From positions 1 to 64,000 of the forward strand of contig CANMHB010000011.1 of assembly GCA_947497485.1 (NCBI GenBank): a DNA stretch of 64,000 nt, in the 5' to 3' direction. The stretch comes from Flavobacteriales bacterium. Its GTDB lineage: Bacteria > Bacteroidota > Bacteroidia > Flavobacteriales_D > Crocinitomicaceae. Below, piece after piece: positions 56,110 through 64,000 of this stretch. The translations under genes were made by a program, and so were the position numbers. The first letter of the stretch is position 1; the number at the start of each line of letters is the position of its first letter. The notes beneath the pieces were generated by a model. That model saw only the letters and a list, made by a program, of their open reading frames with translations. It was not told the DNA's origin and ran no database searches.

Positions 56110-58365
56110 TTAAAACTTGATTACTTTTCCTTCAAAGAAAATTTCACTATTATCATTTATTCGAACTGAATAAACTCCTGACATCCATTCGTTTCCTGAA
56201 ATTGTAAAACTATCAGACGAAATTTCCCCGAAATAAACAATCCTTCCCATCATATCTGAAATAACGAGTTCTTTCCCCGTAATTCCATCTGCATGGAAGG
56301 TCAAATCATTACTAAAAGGAACAGGATAAATTCGAACGGAATTTAATAAGCCTTCATTTATTCCAGACTGACAACTATTGACAGCATTGAAGGTTGGAAT
56401 TCCATATAAAAAAGCAGTTCCTCCATCTGGACAGCGAGCATAAGAAACATCCGTAGTTTGCGGGCCTAAAATGATTTGATCAAAAATAACAGCACCATTG
56501 CTGAAAATGATATTATCTCCGAGCGAGCTTAATTTAAAATTCGTATGTAGACCCGATTGTTCGATGTCATTATCTGCCCAAACAATTAAATGATCATTAG
56601 CATTGATTGCTGTACCAAGAGGAAATGGCCATTTCATTAAATTCAATGGATCGTCTGAAAGGTATAATCCAGATAAATCCAATCCTGTGCTTGTCGTATT
56701 ATATAATTCAATCCAGTCGTCACTTTCATCATTTGAATCATGACCATAATTGCTATTACTTGCTAAAACTTCGTTGATTAATACGTTTCCATTAACAGCG
56801 TAAGGCATAACTACATTAATTGAATGGTATTCATGTTCAGCACGTTGAGGAGAGAAGATCCCTGCATTTGCATTTTCAGCATAAATATAATACTCGAAAT
56901 CCACACCATTTAATGTGACTTGAGCACCGTAAATATGGTCTCCAGCGGCTCCATCGAAATGCGCACCATCATCGTACATTTGAACTCGATTAAACTTCAA
57001 TTGATGATCTAATCGGTAACCTAAATAAACGGTTGATTCGCCTGAACAATTCGCTGTAATATAAATTGAAGATCCATAAGCGGGAGCACTGTTGTTTGAT
57101 GCAAATGAATTTATGGTTGGGGCTACGAGCACATAATTTGAATTCGTATTAAAATAAGTAACTCGAGCGTCCATTAAGGTTTGAATTCCTGGAATTGAAC
57201 TACCGCCGGGACCTCCTCCACTTACGGCCGTAGTCAAGCTACTCTGAAATTGTGAATAAGTATAGAACTTGTATGGATCAGCTTGAACTGATGCATCGAT
57301 TGTTGAACGCAATGAATTTGCCGTTGAAAGATAGGATTGTGTTGCAAAAATTTCTTGAACGATTGTCCGAAGATGAGCCATGTACATTCTCTTGTACATA
57401 GGGTTGGCAAGAATTTTCTTAATTAACGGGTGATTTGCAGAAGTGCTGTTCGACATCGGATCTAAAGTTGCGCTTCCACTTCCTGATCCCGTTCCACCTG
57501 GAAAACCATTAAAACTCATATTTAAATCCCAAATGGTAGGCACAAATCGACTATTGAGATCCCATGTCAAGTAATAATTTTGGCGAAAAGCCCCGCTATA
57601 TGAGTCAAGATTTACAAGAACATTATTAAATGCAAGCATCCAGATTGCACGATCTATATCCAATTTTGATTCGATGTTATTGAAATCATTATTTAATGTA
57701 TTAATCAAATCAACCAAACGATTCCATCCAAATGGTGATTTCAATTCATAACCGTTAAAATAGGAACTGCTATCCATATTTATGTATTTTAAATCTGGAT
57801 TAACGGTCGAACCTGGTCCTGCTCCACCAATCGGATTGCATTTAAAATAAGTTTCGTCAGCTAAAAAATAATGATCTCCATTAAATTTTTCGTCAATGCT
57901 TTCTGCGTTTGAATAAAGTCCTCGAAGTGTGCCATTTATATAAACGTTTGCAAAATTAGCTTTCGGACAATCCATGTATTGTTCTAATATTGCGTAGGAA
58001 AGTACTTCACGTATCATTGAAGGATCTTGATATCCATTTTGAAGTTTAATACTGCGATAGCCTTGATAATCCTGACTCGATTTAATGTAATCTAAATTAA
58101 TGTGAAGGGGATTTTTATTGTTATTTGCATTATATGAACTGTTTCCTTTATACTTTACCCCAACACTATCAAAAGATACCCCATTTATTCGAACTGAATC
58201 AGCAATAACATAAGAATCAGTGGTTGTTGCCGCATCAAGCAAGGCATCCCAAGAGGCAGAAGCAAAGAAAATTTCGATTGTTTGAACTGTTGCGCGATCA
58301 TAAAAGTTTTGTGCTTTGGAAAAAAATACAACAAAAAGTGATGCGAATAAAAATAGTCGTTTCAT
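56110..58365 (-). CDS. Secreted CotH-kinase/lamin-tail protein with T9SS sorting domain
   Basis: A 751-residue exported protein. Signal peptide about 1-19; CotH-type kinase domain about 60-390 (landmarks GVKYKGNSSYN, LRGLYSNAESIDEKF and FVPTIWDLNMSF); a linking beta domain; a lamin-tail domain about 525-660 (INEVLASNSN, DWIELYN, LSDDP and SLGDNIIF); and a C-terminal type A sorting domain (last about 75, starting near IYPVPF). CotH kinases of spore coats phosphorylate secreted proteins; the surface target here is unknown. Monocistronic, with a terminator directly downstream. Confidence 0.92.
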   Translation of the reverse strand: MKRLFLFASLFVVFFSKAQNFYDRATVQTIEIFFASASWDALLDAATTTDSYVIADSVRINGVSFDSVGVKYKGNSSYNANNNKNPLHINLDYIKSSQDYQGYRSIKLQNGYQDPSMIREVLSYAILEQYMDCPKANFANVYINGTLRGLYSNAESIDEKFNGDHYFLADETYFKCNPIGGAGPGSTVNPDLKYINMDSSSYFNGYELKSPFGWNRLVDLINTLNNDFNNIESKLDIDRAIWMLAFNNVLVNLDSYSGAFRQNYYLTWDLNSRFVPTIWDLNMSFNGFPGGTGSGSGSATLDPMSNSTSANHPLIKKILANPMYKRMYMAHLRTIVQEIFATQSYLSTANSLRSTIDASVQADPYKFYTYSQFQSSLTTAVSGGGPGGSSIPGIQTLMDARVTYFNTNSNYVLVAPTINSFASNNSAPAYGSSIYITANCSGESTVYLGYRLDHQLKFNRVQMYDDGAHFDGAAGDHIYGAQVTLNGVDFEYYIYAENANAGIFSPQRAEHEYHSINVVMPYAVNGNVLINEVLASNSNYGHDSNDESDDWIELYNTTSTGLDLSGLYLSDDPLNLMKWPFPLGTAINANDHLIVWADNDIEQSGLHTNFKLSSLGDNIIFSNGAVIFDQIILGPQTTDVSYARCPDGGTAFLYGIPTFNAVNSCQSGINEGLLNSVRIYPVPFSNDLTFHADGITGKELVISDMMGRIVYFGEISSDSFTISGNEWMSGVYSVRINDNSEIFFEGKVIKF

Positions 58366-58546
58366 AGAATTTTTAATTACGTATTTCTATTAGATGAATA
58401 AAATTTAAAAAAATTGCATCGTGTTAATAGAATATTAAAATAAAGTTAATTCAAAAGATTGGAAATATGAACAATAAGTTCAGGTTAATCTCAAAATAAA
58501 TCGACTTAAAGACAAACATTAATTCTATTTTTACCCAATCAAAAAT

Positions 58547-59686
58547 ATGCTCTTTTTACTTATAATTTTATTGATATTGCTTTCTGAGTTGATATTTGCC
58601 GGAACGCTATTAAGCACAGATAATTCAATATTGAATCTAATTGCATATTTACAGTTAGTCTTATTTTGGAGTTCATTTTTATTGATTTTTAAATTCTTCA
58701 GACAACGATCACAACAAACGAACTATAAAAAAGGCTTTTACCTTTTTGGTTTGATGATTATAACAGGAGTTCCGACACTTGGCTTTTTTATTCCTGGAGT
58801 TTTGCATAACATCACACAAATTGAAGAATATAAATGGATTGGTTTAATCATCGCTTTCTTGTTATTAACAAGCCTCATAATCGGCATTGTTTGGGGTAGA
58901 TGGAATTGGAAAGTGCATCGAATTGAACTAGAATTCCCACATTTACCCGAAAGCTTTCACAACATTAAATTAGTTCAGATAAGTGATGTTCACATTGGTA
59001 GTTTTTTCGAAAATCATAATAAGGTTAAGAAAGCAATTCAAAAAATAAATGATCTAGAAGCTGATTATTTCTTTTTTACAGGCGACCTTGTCAACAACAC
59101 TGCGGATGAGATGCATGGTTGGGAGCCAATTTTCAGAGAAATTCAAGCAAAAAAAGGCAAATTCAGTATTCTTGGTAATCATGACTATGGTGACTATGTA
59201 AGATGGGAGAATCAAGAACAAAAACGTGACAATTTAATTCAATTGATAGATTCACATCGCGAAATAGGTTTCACACCTTTACTTAATAAAGCAGTTGAAC
59301 TCACAGATGGTTTTTGGTTGTTGGGCGTTGAAAACTGGGGGAAAGCACCATTTCGTCAAAGTGGAAAACTCGATGAAACATTAAAAAATATTCCAAACGA
59401 ACACTTTAAATTGCTTTTGTCTCATGATCCGAGTCATTTCGATGAGCAAGTGATTCATACAAACATTGATTTAACCTTATCGGGACATACGCACGGAATG
59501 CAGTTTGGCATCGAAAGATTTGGAATTAAATGGAGTCCTGTTTCTTTTCGCTATAAAAAATGGGGCGGACTATACAAGAAGGGAAATCAATACTTATATG
59601 TAAATCGTGGCTTTGGCTATATTGGATTCCCGGGAAGAGTTGGCATATACCCTGAAATTACGGAAATTGTTTTGAAGAAAAAATAA
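58547..59686 (+). CDS. Membrane metallophosphoesterase (YkuE/LpxG-like)
   Basis: A 379-residue protein with three to four N-terminal membrane helices (about 1-125) and a calcineurin-like phosphoesterase domain (about 140-375) with all metal motifs: QISDVHIG, FFTGDLVNN, LGNHDYG, LLSHDP and SGHTHGMQ. Related enzymes act on lipids, cell-wall precursors or UDP-diacylglucosamine; the substrate is not determined. Its stop abuts the converging porQ stop with no gap. Confidence 0.88.
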   Translation: MLFLLIILLILLSELIFAGTLLSTDNSILNLIAYLQLVLFWSSFLLIFKFFRQRSQQTNYKKGFYLFGLMIITGVPTLGFFIPGVLHNITQIEEYKWIGLIIAFLLLTSLIIGIVWGRWNWKVHRIELEFPHLPESFHNIKLVQISDVHIGSFFENHNKVKKAIQKINDLEADYFFFTGDLVNNTADEMHGWEPIFREIQAKKGKFSILGNHDYGDYVRWENQEQKRDNLIQLIDSHREIGFTPLLNKAVELTDGFWLLGVENWGKAPFRQSGKLDETLKNIPNEHFKLLLSHDPSHFDEQVIHTNIDLTLSGHTHGMQFGIERFGIKWSPVSFRYKKWGGLYKKGNQYLYVNRGFGYIGFPGRVGIYPEITEIVLKKK

Positions 59687-60727
59687 CTATTTTTTTCTCT
59701 TCCAATCTCTAATATTCGTGCTTAGACCAATTGCATGATTTTGCCCGGCCTTAGAATAGATTAGAAAGCCATAATCGATTTTAATTTTCTTGAAATATAC
59801 ACCTACACCAAATGAAAAACCAGCTAAACCAGGACGATTGTATACACGCAGTTGCTGTTGACGATTAAAATCAAAACCTGTTCTGAAATGCAGTGATTTA
59901 GAAGCTATTAATTCTACCTGTAAATTCAGGTGATGGGCTAATTTTTCGATAAAACCAGGAGTTTTCACTTCAATTGTATCACCTGATAGTGCGTCATAAG
60001 TTGGTTTTTGATTCGGATCTTGATAAATAACATCCCACTTATTTAGGTTTTTAGCCAATAATGAAAATCTAAATGGAGCGTGTTTCAATTTATAAGTAAT
60101 TGAAGATTGAATATCAATGGGAAGTTGTGTTTTTGAAGATGACGTATATTGTTTAACTACAAAACCAATGCCTTTGGCAACTATCGCTGCAGAAAACAAT
60201 TGATTTGGATGCTTATAAACAGCTGAAACATTCGTTGAAAAACCAAAAGAAGAATACGTTTCCAAATGTGATCCTAGAAAATTCATCCCAACACCTAGCG
60301 AAATAACAGGATTAAATGATTTTGAATAAAGCATTCCCACAGAATAATCCAAAGAACTAAATTTCCCAAGAACATTACCAACTTCATCTGTCTCAATAAA
60401 ATTCCCGTAATTAACATATTTGATCATCGGAGAAAAAATGCCAATTTTTGATTTAAAAGCATACTGCACAGAACCAAAATTCACACCAGTAGGAAGCAAA
60501 GTTTGATTAATAGCCAGTTGATTACGCATATTATTGTTCAACAAAGCAGGATTTTCTGAACTTAACACAAGGTCATTATCCACGACACTTAATAAATTAT
60601 TACCTGTACCAATGCTCCTTGCTGAATAAAATCCGTTTAATGACTGAAAACCGTTTATTCCCAAATTGTATTGTCCGAAACAATTAAAAACATACAAAAA
60701 GGAGAAAAACAAGAAGTACTTCATCAT
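59687..60727 (-). CDS. porQ: Type IX secretion system protein PorQ
   Basis: A 346-residue outer-membrane beta-barrel of the PorQ family: signal peptide about 1-18 (ending CFGQ), then GFYSARSIGTGNNLLSVVDNDLVLSSENPALLN, which matches the family's small-residue turn and NPALL motif, followed by barrel strands and the late YNRPGLAGFSFGVG. PorQ works in the attachment/release complex of T9SS. It is consistent with T9SS cargo proteins at 36401 and 56110. Confidence 0.85.
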   Translation of the reverse strand: MMKYFLFFSFLYVFNCFGQYNLGINGFQSLNGFYSARSIGTGNNLLSVVDNDLVLSSENPALLNNNMRNQLAINQTLLPTGVNFGSVQYAFKSKIGIFSPMIKYVNYGNFIETDEVGNVLGKFSSLDYSVGMLYSKSFNPVISLGVGMNFLGSHLETYSSFGFSTNVSAVYKHPNQLFSAAIVAKGIGFVVKQYTSSSKTQLPIDIQSSITYKLKHAPFRFSLLAKNLNKWDVIYQDPNQKPTYDALSGDTIEVKTPGFIEKLAHHLNLQVELIASKSLHFRTGFDFNRQQQLRVYNRPGLAGFSFGVGVYFKKIKIDYGFLIYSKAGQNHAIGLSTNIRDWKRKK

Positions 60728-60824
60728 ATAAAAACGTGGCTATTTCTAAAAAATTGCAACTTTTTTTTTGTAAAATTACTTGAAACATGTTAGATTCAAT
60801 AATAATTTGCGTTAAGCTAAATAA

Positions 60825-61460
60825 ATGCTTATGAAAAAAGATACTCAAAAATCAATATTGTTTGTTGGTAATCATGCAATTGCACATTTAGAAAATGTGC
60901 GAAACTATTTTAAAAGTAAATTCCATTTAAATTACATAAAGTATAAATCTGGTGATCCATTTGAAGATACTGATCCGAATAAAATTATTATAAATGATTT
61001 AGAAATGGATTATAATGGATCCTATGATTTAAATAATCTAACGTTGGCGATGTCTTTCATTTTGGAGCAGAATGGTAAATTAACCGAACCGGACTTAATA
61101 ATTGGAGATCCAAGTGAACTTTTATTTCAGGCGTTTTCTTTTGCACGATTGAGGGAAAACCCACTATTTTTTAAAAAGAATTTAAATCGAATATCAAAAG
61201 CTGACCCGAGTTTAAACTTATTTATTTATCCAATGGGGATGTTATGTTTTGACATTCGAAAAGAGATATCGAACTTAATATATGTATTGAAAAAACATGA
61301 TTCAAAAACATTTTTACTACGAAAAGATGAAGATGACTTAGACACAATAATCAATAAAATTTTAACAGACATTAATCATGTTTCAATATACGACATAGAG
61401 TCAGATTTAGAAGGACTAGAACATTTAACTGGTAAACCAAAGGATTTAATTAAGAACTAA
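60825..61460 (+). CDS. Unrecognised soluble protein paired with a sigma factor
   Basis: A 211-residue protein with no recognised family. The N-terminus (SILFVGNHAIAHLENVRNYFKSKF, shaped like a strand and helix) and alternating pattern suggest an alpha/beta receiver-like fold, but the usual phosphoacceptor pattern is absent. It has no signal peptide or membrane helix and is acidic at the C-terminus. The sigma-factor gene follows after 9 bases, so the two are probably co-transcribed. A regulator of the sigma factor is an inference from position. Confidence 0.75.
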   Translation: MLMKKDTQKSILFVGNHAIAHLENVRNYFKSKFHLNYIKYKSGDPFEDTDPNKIIINDLEMDYNGSYDLNNLTLAMSFILEQNGKLTEPDLIIGDPSELLFQAFSFARLRENPLFFKKNLNRISKADPSLNLFIYPMGMLCFDIRKEISNLIYVLKKHDSKTFLLRKDEDDLDTIINKILTDINHVSIYDIESDLEGLEHLTGKPKDLIKN

Positions 61461-61469
61461 TATATTTTA

Positions 61470-62033
61470 ATGAATAGCCAATTACAGGAAATTGTATTTA
61501 ATGAGTTGAAAAATCGATATGATCGATTTATTATTTATGTCATCAGAGAATATTTCAAGGGAGAAGACGTCCGAGATATGTATCAAGAGGTGTCAATACA
61601 TCTTTATAATAAAATTGGTGATTTGTATGATGACCATCCAGACCTTTTCTCTACGAGGTCTTGGATAAGGTCAGTAGTTGGAAATTTTTGCGTTTCCGAA
61701 ATCCGAAGAAGAAAAGGTAAGAAAAAGATTCAATTAGTATTTGACGATACTTCAGTGAATAATTCAGGTGAGCATGAAGAATTCCATTCCGACATTGATA
61801 AAAATGAAGACCTCAACGCAGCCATTAGTGATTTCCTAAAGAATCTTAGTAAACGAGATGCTTTAATGTTAAAAATGAAATACTATTACGGGAAATCAAC
61901 TACTTACATTAGTCGAAAGATGAATGAAACACACGTTAGTGTATACATAGGTAGACTTAAAGAACGCTTAATCAAGCGCACCGGAATAAGCAATTTAGAA
62001 AGTTTCGTGAAGAAGTATAATACCTATTTATAA
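61470..62033 (+). CDS. Sigma-70-like factor
   Basis: A 187-residue sigma factor. Region 2-like segment about 10-75 (FIIYVIREYFKGEDVRDMYQEVSIHLYNKI, then TRSWIRSVVGNFCVSEIRRRKGKKK) and region 4-like segment about 125-175 (LKNLSKRDALMLKMKYYYGKSTTYISRKMNETHVSVYIGRLKERL). Sequence is divergent from the ECF factor at 19556-20134. It is downstream of an unrecognised protein. No cognate promoter motif was identified. Confidence 0.85.
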   Translation: MNSQLQEIVFNELKNRYDRFIIYVIREYFKGEDVRDMYQEVSIHLYNKIGDLYDDHPDLFSTRSWIRSVVGNFCVSEIRRRKGKKKIQLVFDDTSVNNSGEHEEFHSDIDKNEDLNAAISDFLKNLSKRDALMLKMKYYYGKSTTYISRKMNETHVSVYIGRLKERLIKRTGISNLESFVKKYNTYL

Positions 62034-62037
62034 TCGA

Positions 62038-62952
62038 TCAAAAGTCGATATGACGATCCTTCTTATCAGGAAATATATCCTCTATCGTTACTAAAATACC
62101 TGTTTCTTCTACATTTCCGAAATCAGGATTCACAGCAGTTCCAAATGTTCGCATTGTCGGAGAAAGATTCATGTAAATATTTACTAGGGGCGGAATAAAC
62201 TCTCCTTTATCACGCACGTGTCCATTTAAAACCTTAAATCCGTCTTTGAAGTCTAATCCATCCAATTGAGATTCCACATATGCCCTGTCATAATTCTGAA
62301 CTAACGGATGATATGGTTTCATCAGATTATCGTTATCAGGAAAATAGTGATGCATGAAATGCAACAAAAAATCTCGGCAATCAGTATTGTAATTTGGGTA
62401 CATGGTTACTTTTCCAAAAAAGTACTTTATTTCTGGATTAAACTTTATTAAAGCTCCAAGTCCATCCCAAATATTATCTAAAGCAAAAAGGCCTTTCCTT
62501 GGGTTAACACTTGGCTGATAATTTGGTTGTACCCAACTTCGACCAAGCTCAATAGTAAAAGGCAAATAATCTTTAACAAATTGTTCAGAAAAGTCAAAAT
62601 AATGCATGGTTGAAAGATGGATATTTCCATTTTCGGTCATCGCATCCTTACATTTAATAAAGCGATAACCACCAATGATTTCCTCGTCTTCAGGGGACCA
62701 AAGAACAAGCTGTTTGTAGCAATTGTCATTTGTGTCATATTCATCTAGATCAATTGATTCGCCTGTTCCACCACCAGAAGCTCTAAAAGTAACCTCCCTT
62801 AATCTTCCAACTTCCAGAACAACGTTTGGAGCGTTCCAATTATCGATTATATAAATTTCGTTTTCGCCTTTTCTTGTATACCTTACAAATTTGTCTTTGG
62901 ATAATTCTTTTTTAATTACCACTTTATCGATTGGATCAATGATTTTTTGCAT
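62038..62952 (-). CDS. GNAT-type N-acyltransferase (GlsB/OlsB-like)
   Basis: A 304-residue hemolysin-related N-acyltransferase. Conserved segments are LEVGRLREVTFRASGGGTGES near 46-66, IIGGYRFIKC near 92-101, and FTIELGRSWVQPNYQPSVNPRKGLFALDNIWDGLGAL near 130-170. Such enzymes transfer a 3-hydroxyacyl chain to the amino group of ornithine or glycine. It overlaps the upstream PlsC-like gene by 17 bases; the pair matches the GlsB/GlsA arrangement for glycine lipids in Bacteroides. Confidence 0.85.
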   Translation of the reverse strand: MQKIIDPIDKVVIKKELSKDKFVRYTRKGENEIYIIDNWNAPNVVLEVGRLREVTFRASGGGTGESIDLDEYDTNDNCYKQLVLWSPEDEEIIGGYRFIKCKDAMTENGNIHLSTMHYFDFSEQFVKDYLPFTIELGRSWVQPNYQPSVNPRKGLFALDNIWDGLGALIKFNPEIKYFFGKVTMYPNYNTDCRDFLLHFMHHYFPDNDNLMKPYHPLVQNYDRAYVESQLDGLDFKDGFKVLNGHVRDKGEFIPPLVNIYMNLSPTMRTFGTAVNPDFGNVEETGILVTIEDIFPDKKDRHIDF

Positions 62953-63772
62953 ATTCGTTGTATGTTAACTTATGAACAATTTGTCTTACCTTTTGTGCTG
63001 CCTGATAATCATTTAACTCCTCGTCTATTTCAGAAAACCTTATTGGATTTCCAACAGTTATTTCAATCACTTTATTTCTTTGTTTAAATAGCTCGTCAGA
63101 CAACCATAACATTTCAATATTCGCTTTAATTCCAATAAATTTTCTAAATTTTGCAATCCTATAGAAAAAAGGACTTAATTCTCCTTTGATGTGAATTGGA
63201 ATTATTACGCGATCAAATTCTCTAGCATAGGTTACAAAAGTTTTTTTCCATTCTAGATCTTGGACCCTACCATCTATTTTACGACTTACCAAACCAGCAG
63301 GAAAAATACAAATCGCATTTTCCGACATAAAGGCATTTTTTATTTGCTGCCTTACTGAAACATCATTTTTTCCATGTTTATTAACTCCTATGAACAGTCC
63401 TTTTAAATTTTTCAAATTCATTAAAAGATCATTAACAATAAATTTCATATCATTACGATGGTGACGAAGGGCAACAATTAATCCAATTGCATCCATTCCA
63501 CCAAGAGGATGATTCATTGCCAGAATGACCGGACCTTCCTTCGGAATATTTTCAATGCCTTTGATTTTTAATTCAATATTGAAATAATTGATAATCGCTT
63601 CACAGAAGTCGGCATCAAAATAGTTTTCGTGTTCTATCAAAAAGTTATTGATCTCATCTTCATGCAAAATCCTTCTTAAATAAGAGATTACAAAGCCAGG
63701 TAACCAACGTAATAATTTCGGGTTTTTACTAGCAATTAAACCTTTTATATCAATAAACTTTTCTTTGCTCAC
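62936..63772 (-). CDS. PlsC-type O-acyltransferase (GlsA/OlsA-like)
   Basis: A 278-residue acyltransferase: NHPLGGMDAIG (H88 to D94, an H-x5-D form of the usual H-x4-D motif) and IFPAGLVSRK for acceptor binding. This H-x5-D form is typical of the aminolipid group. The enzyme should add the second acyl chain to the hydroxyl of the product of the downstream N-acyltransferase. Start is GTG 63772, only 4 bases after a perfect -7 box, so translation is probably leaderless. Confidence 0.85.
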   Translation of the reverse strand: MSKEKFIDIKGLIASKNPKLLRWLPGFVISYLRRILHEDEINNFLIEHENYFDADFCEAIINYFNIELKIKGIENIPKEGPVILAMNHPLGGMDAIGLIVALRHHRNDMKFIVNDLLMNLKNLKGLFIGVNKHGKNDVSVRQQIKNAFMSENAICIFPAGLVSRKIDGRVQDLEWKKTFVTYAREFDRVIIPIHIKGELSPFFYRIAKFRKFIGIKANIEMLWLSDELFKQRNKVIEITVGNPIRFSEIDEELNDYQAAQKVRQIVHKLTYNEYAKNH

Positions 63773-63776
63773 AAGT

Positions 63777-63784
63777 CAAATTTA
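63777..63784 (-). promoter_or_regulatory. -7 box of the aminolipid acyltransferase operon, leaderless
   Basis: TAAATTTG on the minus strand, 4 bases before the GTG start codon at 63772. No upstream TTG was seen at the usual spacing. Confidence 0.55.
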
Positions 63785-63839
63785 AAAATGTAAGTAACAA
63801 CGAAATTGGTTCTATCGAAAGATTTCAACCAATGAAATG

Positions 63840-64000
63840 TTAGTATTGGAAATCTATACTCAACCCATCGTATGCAAGAAACACATTTTCAGGCAACTCA
63901 ACTTCAACGTCATCATGTTTACCAAACAAATGAGAAATGTGTGTTAAATAAGCTCGATCCGGCGCAACTTGTTCAATAAATTCGAGCGCCTGCTCCAAAT
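63840..64000 (-). CDS. MBL-fold metallo-hydrolase (3' part; gene continues beyond the window)
   Basis: The last 53 codons of a minus-strand gene, ending at TAA 63840-63842. The frame reads LEQALEFIEQVAPDRAYLTH, then ISHLFGKHDDVEVELPENVF and LAYDGLSIDFQY. The conserved TH-x-SH and LAYDGL endings are those of PhnP-like metallo-beta-lactamase-fold hydrolases common in Bacteroidota. The N-terminal zinc-binding motif lies outside the window. Confidence 0.8.
   Translation of the reverse strand, partial: LEQALEFIEQVAPDRAYLTHISHLFGKHDDVEVELPENVFLAYDGLSIDFQY

Noticed and set aside
59680-59706. A/T-rich inverted repeat between the converging stops as a terminator
   Set aside because: The stem is nearly all A-T and overlaps coding ends; too weak to call.
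1-64000. CRISPR array, insertion sequence or prophage
   Set aside because: No regularly spaced repeats, transposase, integrase or phage structural genes were found; codon use and gene order look chromosomal throughout.

Overview
The window reads as a chromosome segment of a Bacteroidota bacterium, most likely order Flavobacteriales (perhaps near Fluviicola/Crocinitomix, from gene content only). Support: low GC; TAnnTTTG -7 promoter boxes with no obvious Shine-Dalgarno sequences; type IX secretion (T9SS) sorting domains; a PorQ homologue; MenB; a NADH dehydrogenase cluster with a short NuoG; FISUMP and CotH proteins; and a GlsA/GlsB-like aminolipid acyltransferase pair. No phage, transposon, CRISPR array, tRNA or rRNA gene was seen inside the window. 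Coding density is high and no gene-free stretch exceeds about 300 bases.

Layout. 1-281: a strong leftward promoter leaving the window, perhaps of an rRNA operon. 282-6684 (minus): a Crp/Fnr regulator, then phoH-purC-panB running into a metal-chelate/cobalamin-type ABC importer, mostly with start/stop overlaps. 6775-11630: SAM hydrolase, ABM protein, RhlE helicase (minus), menB and pepD. 11640-19283: FISUMP protein (minus), ribBA-lolD-TIGR02757 (plus), two small envelope proteins, HMG-CoA lyase and pyrD, and an outer-membrane barrel. 19381-23648 (minus): an ECF sigma factor with a 60-residue membrane protein, and a three-gene envelope operon (lipoprotein, PorV/PorQ-like barrel, and a secreted protein with a ComEA-like helix-hairpin-helix plus putative barrel).

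23794-28695 (plus): both methylmalonyl-CoA mutase subunits, a secreted unknown and an FtsB/DivIC protein. 28667-32009 (minus): SpoIID, LpxB, a small membrane protein and SurE. 32077-35551 (plus): NlpC/P60 hydrolase, sugar epimerase, GlyA and a PH-domain membrane protein. 35561-36329 (minus): a two-haem c-type lipoprotein and a small exported protein. 36401-38362: M1 peptidase with a T9SS tail. 38576-51218: the complete nuoA-N operon behind its own promoter.

51496-53593: a regulatory island of a pseudo-receiver LuxR protein, a NarL-type response regulator and its histidine kinase, flanked by intergenic DNA with shared sequence blocks. 53799-58365 (minus): TrmN6-like methyltransferase, ProS and a CotH/lamin-tail T9SS protein. 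58547-62033: metallophosphoesterase, PorQ (minus), then an unrecognised protein paired with a sigma-70-like factor. 62038-63772 (minus): GlsB/GlsA-like acyltransferases. The right edge cuts a metallo-hydrolase gene.

The most novel candidates are the helix-hairpin-helix/barrel operon, the unknown protein-sigma factor pair, the pseudo-receiver regulator with its repeat-rich upstream region, and a set of genes whose -7 box lies only 4-5 bases before the start codon, implying leaderless mRNAs.
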